This document shows, in pieces, positions 23,889 to 33,954 of a DNA stretch of 64,000 nucleotides. The notes beneath the pieces were generated by a model that made no database searches, was not told the DNA's origin, and saw nothing but the letters and a program-made list of their open reading frames with translations. This DNA comes from an uncultured Collinsella sp. (lineage in GTDB: Bacteria; Actinomycetota; Coriobacteriia; Coriobacteriales; Coriobacteriaceae), in the NCBI GenBank assembly GCA_900544865.1, contig UQXA01000006.1, positions 1 to 64,000 on the forward strand, given 5' to 3'. Numbering within the stretch: the stretch's first letter is position 1; each line of letters begins with the position of its first letter. Both the position numbers and the translations under genes were made by a program.

Positions 23889-24149
23889 CTATTTGGCCTT
23901 GTGGCCACGGAACGTACGAGTCGGCGCGAACTCGCCGAGCTTGTGACCAACCATGGACTCGGTAACATACACGGGCACATGCTTGCGGCCGTCGTGGACG
24001 GCGATGGTGTGACCAACCATCTCGGGGAAGATGGTGGACGCGCGGGACCAGGTCTTCACGACGTCCTTCTTGCCAGCCTCGTTCATCGCGGTGATACGCG
24101 AGAGAAGGCGAGTCTCCACGAACGGGCCCTTTTTGAGACTTCTGCTCAT
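23889..24149 (-). CDS. rpsS: 30S ribosomal protein S19
   Basis: The 86-residue protein is standard S19: MSRSLKKGPFVETRLLSRI at the start and MVGHKLGEFAPTRTFRGHK at the end. It binds the head of the small subunit with S13. It lies between rplB and rplV as in other bacteria. Confidence 0.97.
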   Translation of the reverse strand: MSRSLKKGPFVETRLLSRITAMNEAGKKDVVKTWSRASTIFPEMVGHTIAVHDGRKHVPVYVTESMVGHKLGEFAPTRTFRGHKAK

Positions 24150-24181
24150 AAGTGCTTTCTCCTAAAACTCGGTATCCGAAA

Positions 24182-25012
24182 TTACTTCTTACGGCGACGA
24201 ATGATGTGCTGGTTCGAGACCTTCTTCTTCTTGCGCGTACGAAGGCCCTTCGTCGGCTTACCCCAGGGGGTAACGGAGGGACGACCAGAGGTGTGGTTCT
24301 TGCCCTCGCCACCGCCGTGCGGGTGGTCGACAGGGTTCATGACGGTACCGCGGACGGTCGGGCGCACGTTCATGTGACGCTTACGGCCGGCCTTGCCGAT
24401 GACGATGTTGGAGTGATCGGCGTTGCCGACCTCACCGACGGTGGCGCGGCAGGTAACGAGGATGCGGCGCATCTCGGAGGAAGGCATACGGACGATAGCG
24501 TACTTGCCCTCCTTACCCATCAGCTGGCAGGAGTTACCGGCGGAACGGGCGATAGCAGCGCCCTTGCCCGGCTGGAACTCGACGGCGTGGATGAGCGTAC
24601 CGACGGGGATGTCGGCGAGGGGCAGAGCGTTGCCCGGCTTGATGTCGGCGTCAGAACCGGACATGATGGTCTGACCGACCTCGAGGCCCTTGGGGGCCAG
24701 GATGTAGCGCTTCTCACCGTCAGCGTAGTGCAGCAGAGCGATGCGAGCGGAACGGTTCGGATCGTACTCGATCGTGGCAACCTTGGCGGGCACGCCATCC
24801 TTGTTGCGCTTGAAGTCGATCACGCGGTAACGACGCTTCACGCCGCCGCCCTGGTGGCGGGTGGTGATGCGGCCGTTGTTGTTACGACCGGCCTTCTTGG
24901 GCAGGGGCTCGAGAAGAGACTTCTCGGGCTTGGTGCAGGTGATCTCGGAGAAGTCGGAGATCGTCTGCCAACGCCTACCAGCGGAGGTCGGCTTAAGGTG
25001 CTTTACAGCCAT
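24182..25012 (-). CDS. rplB: 50S ribosomal protein L2
   Basis: The 276-residue protein is normal for L2 (MAVKHLKPTSAGRRWQTISD; MNPVDHPHGGGEG, with the histidine needed for peptidyl transfer activity; SNQHIIRRRKK end). ATG 25012 follows GAAAGGGA; the upstream in-frame extension is not conserved-looking. An unusually long 179-base gap lies upstream, with a possible internal promoter. Confidence 0.97.
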   Translation of the reverse strand: MAVKHLKPTSAGRRWQTISDFSEITCTKPEKSLLEPLPKKAGRNNNGRITTRHQGGGVKRRYRVIDFKRNKDGVPAKVATIEYDPNRSARIALLHYADGEKRYILAPKGLEVGQTIMSGSDADIKPGNALPLADIPVGTLIHAVEFQPGKGAAIARSAGNSCQLMGKEGKYAIVRMPSSEMRRILVTCRATVGEVGNADHSNIVIGKAGRKRHMNVRPTVRGTVMNPVDHPHGGGEGKNHTSGRPSVTPWGKPTKGLRTRKKKKVSNQHIIRRRKK

Positions 25013-25092
25013 TACAATCCCTTTCAATAGGAATCCGTTAGCCATCGCAGACAGGGATTCGAGGTTCTGCCTCGGGTGCGATGACACCGGAC

Positions 25093-25118
25093 GTATACAC
25101 GGTTCCGGGCGTGTCCAT
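25093..25118 (-). promoter_or_regulatory. Candidate internal promoter box upstream of rplB
   Basis: This 26-base stretch matches 26958-26983, upstream of rplC, at 23 of 26 positions. On the minus strand it reads as GGACACGCCCGGAACCGTG followed by TATACG, a -10-like hexamer. The TATACG would place transcription start about 70 bases before rplB. Confidence 0.45.
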
Positions 25119-25138
25119 TTTATACGCCCAAAACCTTG

Positions 25139-25173
25139 AGCTCTCGCCTCCCCTTTTTGGGAGGCATGAGCTC
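25139..25173. other. Hairpin in the rplW-rplB gap
   Basis: GAGCTC-N3-CCTCCC pairs with GGGAGG-N3-GAGCTC around a short loop. It lies just after rplW on the transcript. The run of T/A in the loop is not a terminator tail, so it may be an attenuating or processing structure. Confidence 0.5.
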
Positions 25174-25191
25174 ACTCAACAGCAGCGAGTC

Positions 25192-25479
25192 TTAGGCCTG
25201 GTTGCCAAAGACCTCGATGGTGTCGCCCTCGGCCAGCGTGACGATGGCCTTCTTCCAAGAACGGGTCTTGCCGGCGACATAGCGCACGCGCTTGGTCTTG
25301 GGCTTGACCGTCAGGGTGTTCACGCGAACGACCTTGACGCCGAAGATCTCCTCGACAGCGTCCTTGATCTGATACTTGTTAGCATCCTTGGCGACCTCGA
25401 ACGTGTACTTGTTCAGCTCCATGCCGGAGAAGGAACGCTCGGACACGATCGGACGGATGATGATCTCGTGGGCGGTCAT
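25192..25479 (-). CDS. rplW: 50S ribosomal protein L23
   Basis: The 95-residue protein has the L23 signature: IIIRPIVSERSFSGMELNKY, then IKDAVEEIFGVKVVRVNTL. L23 lies at the tunnel exit and docks trigger factor and SRP. It directly follows rplD with no gap. Confidence 0.96.
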   Translation of the reverse strand: MTAHEIIIRPIVSERSFSGMELNKYTFEVAKDANKYQIKDAVEEIFGVKVVRVNTLTVKPKTKRVRYVAGKTRSWKKAIVTLAEGDTIEVFGNQA

Positions 25480-26106
25480 TTATGCAAGCACCTCCCCGAA
25501 GTGAGCGGCGATGTCGGCGGGCATCAGCACGGCGTTGTTGTTGACGAGATCGTAGGTGTTGGCCTCGTCGGCAGTGATGATGAACGTCTTGGGAATGTTG
25601 CGGAACGACAGGTAGGCGTTGACGTCCTCATCGCGAACGATGATGGTCAGACGCTTGCCCTCAAGGCCGAGAGCCTTGAGCATGGCGACGGCAGCCTTGG
25701 TGGAAGGCTTCTCGAAGCCGTAGTCGTCAACGAGCACGAGCTCGCCATCGGCCAGCTTGGCGGACAGCGCGGAGCGCATAGCCAGCTTGACCTCCTTGTT
25801 GTTCATACGCTTAGCGTAGGAACGGGGCTTGGGGGCGAAGACAACGCCACCGTGACGCCACTGGGCAGCACGGATGGAACCCTGGCGGGCACGGCCGGTG
25901 CCCTTCTGACGCCAAGGCTTCTTGCCGCCACCGGAAACCTCAGAGCGACCCTTAGCAGACTGGGTGCCCTGACGCCAAGAGGCCATCTGGCACTTGACGA
26001 TGTGGTGCATAACGTGGATGTTCGGCTCGATGCCGTACACCTCAGCGGCGAGCTCGGCCTCGGCGACCTTCTTGCCCTCGCTGTTCTTTACTTCAAACTT
26101 TGCCAT
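25480..26106 (-). CDS. rplD: 50S ribosomal protein L4
   Basis: The 208-residue protein has the L4 loop GGGKKPWRQKGTGRARQGSI and the following WRHGGVVFAPKPR. In E. coli L4 also represses the S10 operon through its leader, so it is the natural candidate ligand for the structured leader upstream of rplC here. Confidence 0.96.
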   Translation of the reverse strand: MAKFEVKNSEGKKVAEAELAAEVYGIEPNIHVMHHIVKCQMASWRQGTQSAKGRSEVSGGGKKPWRQKGTGRARQGSIRAAQWRHGGVVFAPKPRSYAKRMNNKEVKLAMRSALSAKLADGELVLVDDYGFEKPSTKAAVAMLKALGLEGKRLTIIVRDEDVNAYLSFRNIPKTFIITADEANTYDLVNNNAVLMPADIAAHFGEVLA

Positions 26107-26152
26107 TTAAGTGTTCTCCTTGGTATGACGCTGGGCTAAATGGGCTGGGCCC

Positions 26153-26764
26153 TTAGGCCATACGGATGGCGACGAGACCATTCTTGGCACCCGGGACAGC
26201 GCCCTTGACCAAGATGAGGTTCTGCTCGGCATCGATGCGGACAACGGAAAGGTTCTTGACGGTAACGCGCTCGTTACCCATGTGACCGGCCATCTTGACG
26301 CCCTTGAGGACGCGCGCAGGATAGGCGCACTGACCGATAGAACCGGGGTGACGCTGGAAGTGAGAACCATGCGTCATAGGACCGCGGCGCTGACCCCAGC
26401 GCTTGATGCGACCCTGGAAGCCCTTACCCTTGGAGGTACCGATGACGTCGACCTTCTCGACATCAGCGAAATCAGCGACGGTGACGACCTCGCCGACCTT
26501 GTGCTCCTCGCCGTTCTCGACGCGGACCTCACGAAGGAAGCGGACAGGCTCGACGCCAGCCTTGGCGAAGTGACCAGCCATGGGCTTGTTCACGTTCTTG
26601 GCCTTGATGTCGCCGAAACCGATCTGGACGGCGTCATAGCCGTCGGTTGCCTGAGTTTTAACCTGCGAGACAGCGCAGGGGCCAGCCTGGATGACCGTGA
26701 CGGGAACGACGTTGTCGTCCTCGTCCCAAACCTGGGTCATGCCAATCTTGCGGCCGAGAATCAT
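26153..26764 (-). CDS. rplC: 50S ribosomal protein L3
   Basis: The 203-residue protein is normal for L3 (MILGRKIGMTQVWDEDDNVV; RWGQRRGPMTHGSHFQRHPG; GRVTVKN-type end). ATG 26764 was chosen over an in-frame TTG nine bases upstream; neither has a strong Shine-Dalgarno. It is the first gene of this operon, unlike most bacteria where rpsJ comes first. rpsJ is 14 kb away, next to fusA. Confidence 0.95.
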   Translation of the reverse strand: MILGRKIGMTQVWDEDDNVVPVTVIQAGPCAVSQVKTQATDGYDAVQIGFGDIKAKNVNKPMAGHFAKAGVEPVRFLREVRVENGEEHKVGEVVTVADFADVEKVDVIGTSKGKGFQGRIKRWGQRRGPMTHGSHFQRHPGSIGQCAYPARVLKGVKMAGHMGNERVTVKNLSVVRIDAEQNLILVKGAVPGAKNGLVAIRMA

Positions 26765-26794
26765 GCTGATCAAGATATGATCCCAACTCTCGCG

Positions 26795-26846
26795 TGGTCT
26801 TGGGACAATGCGTACACCACCGAGCGTACGCCCCTAGAGGACCACT
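26795..26846 (-). promoter_or_regulatory. Structured leader upstream of rplC
   Basis: Nested pairings GTGGTC/GACCAC (outer), GGG/CCC and GCGTAC/GTACGC (inner hairpin) fold this 52-base stretch, which ends about 30 bases before the rplC start. By analogy with S10 leaders it may bind L4 or another r-protein. The fold is seen; the ligand is inferred. Confidence 0.5.
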
Positions 26847-26956
26847 ACTTACACGACGTGCTCCCCAGCCTTGTATTTCGCCCGGACTACCTGACAACCC
26901 TATTAAGCAGGCATTTTGTCCAGCCAGAATACTCCCCTGGTTACACACAGCTGTTT

Positions 26957-26983
26957 AGTATACACGGCTGCGGGCGTATCCAT
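26957..26983 (-). promoter_or_regulatory. Candidate rplC promoter with 19-bp box
   Basis: On the minus strand GGATACGCCCGCAGCCGTG is followed by TATACT, a good -10 hexamer. There is no TTGACA-like -35 at 17 bases, so the box may take the place of the -35 or be an activator site. Related boxes occur at 25098-25116 and 44240-44258. Confidence 0.5.
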
Positions 26984-27025
26984 CGAGATTCATATTTCAC
27001 TCACATTGTTTACGCAGGTAAAGTG

Positions 27026-27202
27026 CGTGGCACGTTCCCAGTGTGCGGCGGAGGGGGCGGGCCTGAGACATATTAAGGTTGCTGCTCTACAGTCCTGCTC
27101 ACGACGGAGAGCACATTAAGTGCTCTCCTGTTCGTGCGGAACTCGCGACAACCTTAATATGTCTCAGGCCCGCCCCCTCCGCCGCACACTGGGAACGCCA
27201 CG
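27026..27202. ncRNA. Large covarying hairpin element, copy A
   Basis: Long arms at 27026-27081 and 27149-27202 are complementary apart from a two-base bulge. They enclose the family core (TGCTCTACAGTCCTG on the left, an inner hairpin GGAGAGCAC-ATTAA-GTGCTCTCC, and GCGGAACTCGCGA on the right). It lies between the 3' end of the phosphatase gene and the rplC promoter. Whether it acts as RNA or as DNA is unknown. Confidence 0.7.
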
Positions 27203-27232
27203 TTGATGTCTGCTAAACCTTGCTCGCTCAGG

Positions 27233-27859
27233 CTAATGACTTTGTTGGGGGTCCACTATTTGCTGGAGGGTGAACTTGCATTGCATTGGCTCGCCTTCTG
27301 CTTGTGGCTTTGCCTCTTCGAAATCAAAGATCATGATGGCGCAGTTGGGGAGTTTTGCTGGGAGTTCGAAGCCCTCTGGAGCTGCAGCTTTGATGAATTG
27401 GCGGCTGGCGCTGCCGTGGCTTACTGCTAGGAGGGTTTCGATACCATCGGCGCTCATGAGATTGGTGAGGGTGGCTACCATGCGTTCTTGCAACGCTTTG
27501 CTTCCCTCTCCTCCAAAGGGGACCAGATCTTCGCCTGGATCCCAGACGTCGGTGGGCAGCGCGTCGTGCGGGCCTTCCTCGAAGGTTCCATAGCAGCGCT
27601 CGATGATGCCTTCGCAGGACTCGACTGCTGCGTCCGGGCCGAGGAGCTCGCATGCGACGAGCTGAGCTGTATCCATGGCTCGACCCAAAGGCGACGAGAC
27701 CACTTTGTCGGGGACAACGTCATGGGCCTTGAGCCATGCGGCTGCCATTCCCGCTTGTTTGCGGCCAAGGTCGGTCAGCGACGAATCGCAGCGGCCCTGG
27801 ACCAGCTTCTTGACGTTGAACTCCGTCTGGCCGTGGCGGAGCAGATACAGCCTCTTCAT
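27233..27859 (-). CDS. Histidine phosphatase (phosphoglycerate mutase-like)
   Basis: The 208-residue protein has the phosphohistidine motif LYLLRHGQTEFN at the N-terminus and the second catalytic histidine in AVSHGSASRQF. It belongs to the dPGM/phosphatase branch of about 200 residues (GpmB/CobC/PhoE-like). Substrates range from phosphoglycerate to nucleotides and cobalamin precursors, so I leave it unnamed. ATG 27859 follows AGGGGAGA. It ends 30 bases before copy A of the hairpin element. Confidence 0.85.
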   Translation of the reverse strand: MKRLYLLRHGQTEFNVKKLVQGRCDSSLTDLGRKQAGMAAAWLKAHDVVPDKVVSSPLGRAMDTAQLVACELLGPDAAVESCEGIIERCYGTFEEGPHDALPTDVWDPGEDLVPFGGEGSKALQERMVATLTNLMSADGIETLLAVSHGSASRQFIKAAAPEGFELPAKLPNCAIMIFDFEEAKPQAEGEPMQCKFTLQQIVDPQQSH

Positions 27860-27898
27860 ATTCTCCCCTTCTGTATAACTTGCTTTGCCGGCACAGCC

Positions 27899-29053
27899 CT
27901 ACTCGTGGGTATGGCCTACGTAGTCTTCGTCGATCGTGATCTTGGCAATCGACTTGGGATATTCGGATTCGACCCGTTGCGCCAGCGCTTGCTTTAAGTC
28001 CTCGGCGCTCATCTGCAGATCCGAGGGTCGCACGCAGTCAAAGATCACGTTGGTGTGCGTAGGACCCGGCACGCAGCGCAGGTCATGAATCGAAAGGCGG
28101 CTATTGATCTGTTGAGCCATGGCGTTAATGCGTAAACGCATGCTCGCCACATTGGGGTCATCGGTCACGATTGGATCGTAGTGAAGCGTGACAATCATGC
28201 CGTCTTCGTTCCTAAACGCCTGCTCGATGTTATCGAGCGTGTCATGGCTTTCCAGAGGGCTGGCCTCGGCTGCCATCTCGGCGTGAGCGCTTGCGAACTT
28301 CCTGCCCGGGCCGTAATCGTGAACCATCAGATCGTGAACGCCCAAAACGCCGGGACAGCTCATGATCTTGTCTCGAATGTGCTTGACCAGCTTAGGATCG
28401 GGCGTCTGGCCCAAAAGCGGGCTCACCGTATCCTGGATGAGTTCAAAACCGCTCCAGCCAATATAGGCGCCAACGGCAAGGCCGACCCATGCGTCAAGAT
28501 TGATGTGCGTCACCTGCGAAACAATTGCGCACGCTAACACGGCGCCTGTGGCAAGAACATCGTTCTTGGAATCTTGCGCGGTCGCGTGCAGCGTCTCGGA
28601 CTCAATGCGGTCGCCGAGCTTTTGGTTGAGGGCCGCCATCCAGAGCTTTACGACCATCGAAAGCACGAGAACCGCCACCAGGGCAAGCGAGAACTCGACA
28701 GGTTCGGGGTGGATGACGCGCTCAACCGAGGACTTCACCAGCTCAACGCCAATCAACAGCACGAGCGCCGCCACGACCAGACCCGAGAGATACTCGTAGC
28801 GACCGTGTCCGTAAGGATGCTCGGGGTCGGCCGGCTTGCTCGCCAGCTTAAAGCCCAGCACGCTCACGATATTCGAGCTGGCATCGGACAGGTTGTTCAT
28901 GGCGTCCGCCACGATCGAAACCGATCCCGACAGCACGCCAATTACGCCCTTCGCAGCGCATAGTGCCACATTGGCGAGAATACACACCACGCCCGTCAAC
29001 GTGCCCACGCGCGCACGGTCGCCCTGCGCACGCTTAACAATCCACTCGACCAT
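27899..29053 (-). CDS. Cation diffusion facilitator, probably Mn2+-type
   Basis: The 384-residue protein has the CDF fold with six N-terminal membrane segments and a cytosolic C-terminal domain. Metal-site motifs are ADAMNNLSDASSN in TM2 (NxxxD) and AQDSKNDVLATGA in TM5 (DxxxD). The NxxxD/DxxxD pair is what I recall for bacterial manganese exporters such as MntE, whereas zinc exporters use HxxxD. Metal choice is thus an inference. Such proteins export divalent cations in exchange for protons. The Shine-Dalgarno is weak. The next gene, the phosphatase, starts 39 bases later. Confidence 0.85.
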   Translation of the reverse strand: MVEWIVKRAQGDRARVGTLTGVVCILANVALCAAKGVIGVLSGSVSIVADAMNNLSDASSNIVSVLGFKLASKPADPEHPYGHGRYEYLSGLVVAALVLLIGVELVKSSVERVIHPEPVEFSLALVAVLVLSMVVKLWMAALNQKLGDRIESETLHATAQDSKNDVLATGAVLACAIVSQVTHINLDAWVGLAVGAYIGWSGFELIQDTVSPLLGQTPDPKLVKHIRDKIMSCPGVLGVHDLMVHDYGPGRKFASAHAEMAAEASPLESHDTLDNIEQAFRNEDGMIVTLHYDPIVTDDPNVASMRLRINAMAQQINSRLSIHDLRCVPGPTHTNVIFDCVRPSDLQMSAEDLKQALAQRVESEYPKSIAKITIDEDYVGHTHE

Positions 29054-29168
29054 CTACATCCGCCCCCACGGTACTACCTATATATCTATTGCTCAAACGG
29101 ATTGTAGTGTAGCCACTTTGTCCTCAAGATACAAAAGGCCGCAGCCCGCACGGGCCACGGCCTTGGAA

Positions 29169-29195
29169 TGTGACATACGGGACTGCCCCTTTGTC
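29169..29195. repeat. TGTGAC...GTC repeat, copy 1
   Basis: TGTGACATACGGGACTG followed by CCCCTTTGTC resembles the inverted-repeat unit at 30434-30462 with four or five changes. It sits just past the EIIC stop codon. Confidence 0.65.
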
Positions 29196-29202
29196 GATCG
29201 AT

Positions 29203-30417
29203 TTATGCGCTTGCCTCGGCCACGCTCTTCGAGGTTTCGGGCAAATCGGCTCCGTCCCCCGTCGCCCGCCCCTTCGCCGGCACCACGCCAAAGCAGTAGC
29301 TCAGCGCCGCAGACACCGCAAATGCCGTGCCGCCGGCAGCGCAGCACCACAGCAGGTTCGGGATGCCGCCCGTGGCAAAACCAATGACCATGAGGACATT
29401 CGTCATGCCGATGGTATAGGCCGTAACGTGGCCCACGGCCGCAACAAGACCTCCGACGGCGCCGCCAATGGCCATGCACGTCAGGCACCTGCCATATTTA
29501 AAGCCGCAACCGTACAGCGCCGGCTCGCTTACGCCGCCAAGAACACCCGAGATCGAATAGCCCAGCATGAGAGCCTTCTCGTCCTTATCCGCAACGCGGA
29601 GCGACGCGCCAAAAGGCATGCCCCAAACGGCGAACGTTGCCATCGTCGCGGCGATCAGGATGCACGAATCCGTTCCCACACTCATAAACTGCGCATAGGC
29701 GAGCGATAGGACGACGTTACTGACGCCCGCGATCTTAAGGAACTCCCAGCCCGCGGCAAGCCCCATGAGCGTGAGCAGCGACACGATGCCACCGGAATTG
29801 CCAAGCATAAACATAAGCTGGCCCAACAGCATGCCCAAATAGCTACCCGCCGGCGCCGTAATACACAGCGAAACCGGAACCATGACGAGCATGGTCGCAA
29901 ACGGAACGAACGAAAACGCCACGGCCTTAGGGATAACGCGCTGAAAGAAACACTCCACTCGCCATAGCACGGGCACCGAGATGAGAATCGGAATAACAGT
30001 CGTCGTGTAATCGTTGACCGGCGCGGGAAGCAGACCATACATGGAAGTCATCGATGCTCCCGTCGTCGATGCGGCATCGACAAGCTTGAGTAAATCGGGT
30101 GCAATCAATACGCCGCCCAGCATCATGCCCAGCTGCTCCGAGCAACCGAGCTGGCGGGCGGCCGCCCAACCAAGATAAATGGGCAAAAAGTAGTAGCCGG
30201 CGTTATAGAGCCAACTGTAGAACAGGCGATAGATATCGGAATCGGCAGACCACAGGCCCAGCATGCCTTCGCCCATAATGACGGCGACAGTGCGGAACAA
30301 CGCCGCGCAGACAATAAACGGCAGCGCCGACATCATGCTTTTGGACAGATAGTCCACCACGGCCATGGCGTTTGATGAAACCGTCGTTGCAAACGTGGTG
30401 TTGGAAACTTGTGACAT
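29203..30417 (-). CDS. PTS system EIIC component, beta-glucoside-like
   Basis: The 404-residue membrane protein resembles the EIIC domain of the glucose/beta-glucoside PTS group (GVLGGVSEPALYGCGFKYGR carries the conserved GxxEPALYG-type motif). No EIIB cysteine domain or EIIA domain is fused or adjacent, so it must borrow them from elsewhere or have another role. ATG 30417 follows GGAAAGGTG. It is flanked on both sides by related short palindromic repeats. Sugar specificity is not predictable. Confidence 0.82.
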   Translation of the reverse strand: MSQVSNTTFATTVSSNAMAVVDYLSKSMMSALPFIVCAALFRTVAVIMGEGMLGLWSADSDIYRLFYSWLYNAGYYFLPIYLGWAAARQLGCSEQLGMMLGGVLIAPDLLKLVDAASTTGASMTSMYGLLPAPVNDYTTTVIPILISVPVLWRVECFFQRVIPKAVAFSFVPFATMLVMVPVSLCITAPAGSYLGMLLGQLMFMLGNSGGIVSLLTLMGLAAGWEFLKIAGVSNVVLSLAYAQFMSVGTDSCILIAATMATFAVWGMPFGASLRVADKDEKALMLGYSISGVLGGVSEPALYGCGFKYGRCLTCMAIGGAVGGLVAAVGHVTAYTIGMTNVLMVIGFATGGIPNLLWCCAAGGTAFAVSAALSYCFGVVPAKGRATGDGADLPETSKSVAEASA

Positions 30418-30433
30418 GGAACACCTTTCCCAA

Positions 30434-30462
30434 TGCGACATGCGGGCTGTCCCTTTGTCACA
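30434..30462. repeat. TGTGAC...GTCGCA palindromic repeat, copy 2
   Basis: Minus strand TGTGACAAAGGGACAG followed by CCCGCATGTCGCA forms an inverted repeat with TGYGAC ends. It overlaps the stop codon of the AccD-AccA gene at 30458-30460 and lies just upstream of the EIIC Shine-Dalgarno. Confidence 0.7.
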
Positions 30463-32168
30463 TCGTGCGGTACTGACCGATTGCGCGGTACTTTTCGTAG
30501 CGGAGGTTTGTGAGGGTCGCGTCGTCGAGCTGCCCAAGCGTATCGAAGGCATCAAATGCCGAAGACATGACGGCGCCGGCGATCTCCTCATGCGACAGCC
30601 CCCTATCGTCAACAATGCCGTCGATGATGCCGAGCGCCAACAAATCGGGGGCCGTGAGCTTAAGCGCCTCGGCGGCCTCATTCGCGCGCTCGGTATCCTT
30701 CCACAGGATCGACGCACAGGCCTCGGGGCTCACGACCGAATAGGCCGAGCTCGAGAGCATCAGAATACGGTCGGCCACGGACAGCGCCAGCGCGCCACCA
30801 GAGCCGCCTTCGCCCGTCACCACAGAAACGATCGGTGTCTTAAGACCGCTCATCTCCATGAGGTTCTGGGCAATCGCCTCGCCCTGGCCGCGCTCCTCGG
30901 CACCGATGCCGCAAAACGCGCCCGAAGTATCGACCAGACACAGGACCGGTCGTCCAAACTTCTCGGCCTGGCGCATAAGGCGACGCGCTTTGCGGTAGCC
31001 CTCGGGATGTGCCATGCCAAAGTTGCGGCGCATACGCTCTTTGGTCGTGGTGCCGCGCTCGATGGCGATAATCGTTACGGGACGTCCGTCTTTCCAGCCG
31101 ATGCCGCCCACCACGGCAGCATCGTCGCCAAAGTAACGGTCACCGTGCAGCTCCACAAATCCATCCAGACCCAACGAGATCATCTCGCCCGCCGTGGCAC
31201 GATCTGCCGAGCGGGTCTGCTTGACAATCTCGAGCGCGGTTTTTGGTGCCGGCGAGCGCTTAAACAAGTGTCCCAGCTTTTTGCCGCGGCGGCCCGTATG
31301 CACGATCTCATGCGGTGCCCCCAGGCCGGGCGCGTGCCCTTCGTGCAGTGCCAGCAGCTCGCCTACCGTGAGCGCAATCTCGCCACGTGGAACGACGGCA
31401 TCGCAAAAGCCGTGCTCCAGCAAAAACTCGGAGCGCTGGAATCCCTTGGGCAGACGCTTGTGCATGTTCTGCTCAATCACGCGCGGGCCGGCAAATGCCG
31501 TCAGGGCATCGGGCTCGGCCAGGATAATGTCGCCCTCCATGGCAAAGCTCGCGGTTACGCCGCCAGTCGTGGGGTCGGTGAGCACCGTGATATACAGGCC
31601 GCCCGCCTCGCCGTGGCGCCTAACCGCCGCAGAGATCTTGGCCATCTGCATGAGCGAGGTCACGCCTTCCTGCATGCGCGCACCGCCCGAAACGGTAAAG
31701 CCAACGACCGGCAGCCCCAGCTCGGTCGCACGCTCAAATGTGCGACAGATCTTCTCGCCCACCACGGAACCCATCGAGCCCATCATAAAGTTGGCATCCA
31801 TAAAGAAGAGTGCCGTATCGCAACCGCATATTTTGCCCTTGCCGCACACAACGGCATCGCGCTCGCCCGAACGCTCGGCCGCGCTCTTGAGCTTGCCGGC
31901 ATAACCGGGAAACGAGAGGAAGTCCTCCGACGCCAGATTGGCATCCCATTCCTCAAACATACCCTCGTCGACCGTCATGCGCATGCGCACGCGACCGCTC
32001 ACGCGAAAGTGTTTGCCGCAACGAGGGCAGACCTCGAGGTTGTCGCGCAGACGCGCCTCATCGATCACACGGCGGCACTCCGGGCACTTGATAAACACGT
32101 GGCGCGCGGGAAACTCGGCGCACGACTCGGTCATCGGCCCCTCGAGGACGTTGACCGTCTTCGCTTTT

Positions 32169-32182
<14 letters not shown>
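30458..32182 (-). CDS. accDA: Acetyl-CoA carboxylase carboxyltransferase, AccD-AccA fusion
   Basis: The 574-residue protein begins with an AccD-type zinc finger (CPECRRVI and CPRCGKHF, about residues 33-55) and the beta-subunit crotonase fold (SGGARMQEGVTSLMQMAK, DPTTGGVTASFA). From about residue 310 it switches to the alpha-subunit sequence (LVDTSGAFCGIGAEERGQGE, VVTGEGGSGGALALSVADR). Separate AccA and AccD would total about 600 residues, so both domains are complete. It transfers CO2 from carboxybiotin to acetyl-CoA. It overlaps the end of accC by 14 bases. It is the last gene of the fab/acc cluster. Confidence 0.93.
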
Positions 32183-33512
<1,330 letters not shown>

Positions 33513-33522
33513 GAAGCCTTCC

Positions 33523-33945
33523 TTAACTTTCGTGCATGAGTGCAAAAGACATATCGGCGCGGCAGCAAACCTCACCGTTGACGCTCGCAGTACCCGTCGC
33601 AAAGCGGAACGGCCCGCGCGCACGCGTGATGGAGCACACCAGATCCACCGTGTCGCCCGGGCGCACCGGACGCTTAAAGCGCACCTTGTCCAGACTCGTG
33701 TAGAACGGCGTCGCGCCGTGCGCTTCCTCATCGCCCATCAGCAGCACGCAGCAGTTCTGGGCGAGCATCTCGCACTGAATAACGCCGGGGACGACCGGGT
33801 TTCCCGGAAAATGCCCCTGCAAAAAGTACTCGTCGCCCGTAATCGTGATCTTGCCGTGGGCCTCGTCGCCCACTAGCTCGGCTTCGTCGAGCAAAAGCAT
33901 CGGCTCGCGATGCGGTAACAGCTTCTTGAGCTCTTCTTTGTTCAT
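33523..33945 (-). CDS. fabZ: 3-hydroxyacyl-ACP dehydratase FabZ
   Basis: The 140-residue hotdog-fold protein has LLPHREPMLLLDEAELV and the catalytic stretch LQGHFPGNPVVPGVIQCEML (His, and the helix-borne acidic position here represented by Gln-Cys-Glu). It dehydrates 3-hydroxyacyl-ACP. ATG 33945 was preferred; a GTG nine bases upstream directly abuts the accB stop codon. Confidence 0.94.
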   Translation of the reverse strand: MNKEELKKLLPHREPMLLLDEAELVGDEAHGKITITGDEYFLQGHFPGNPVVPGVIQCEMLAQNCCVLLMGDEEAHGATPFYTSLDKVRFKRPVRPGDTVDLVCSITRARGPFRFATGTASVNGEVCCRADMSFALMHES

Positions 33946-33954
33946 GGATATCAC

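Noticed and set aside
29093..29202. Extra small gene after the EIIC gene
   Set aside because: Only short frames in non-coding-looking sequence with a repeat; no start with a ribosome-binding site.
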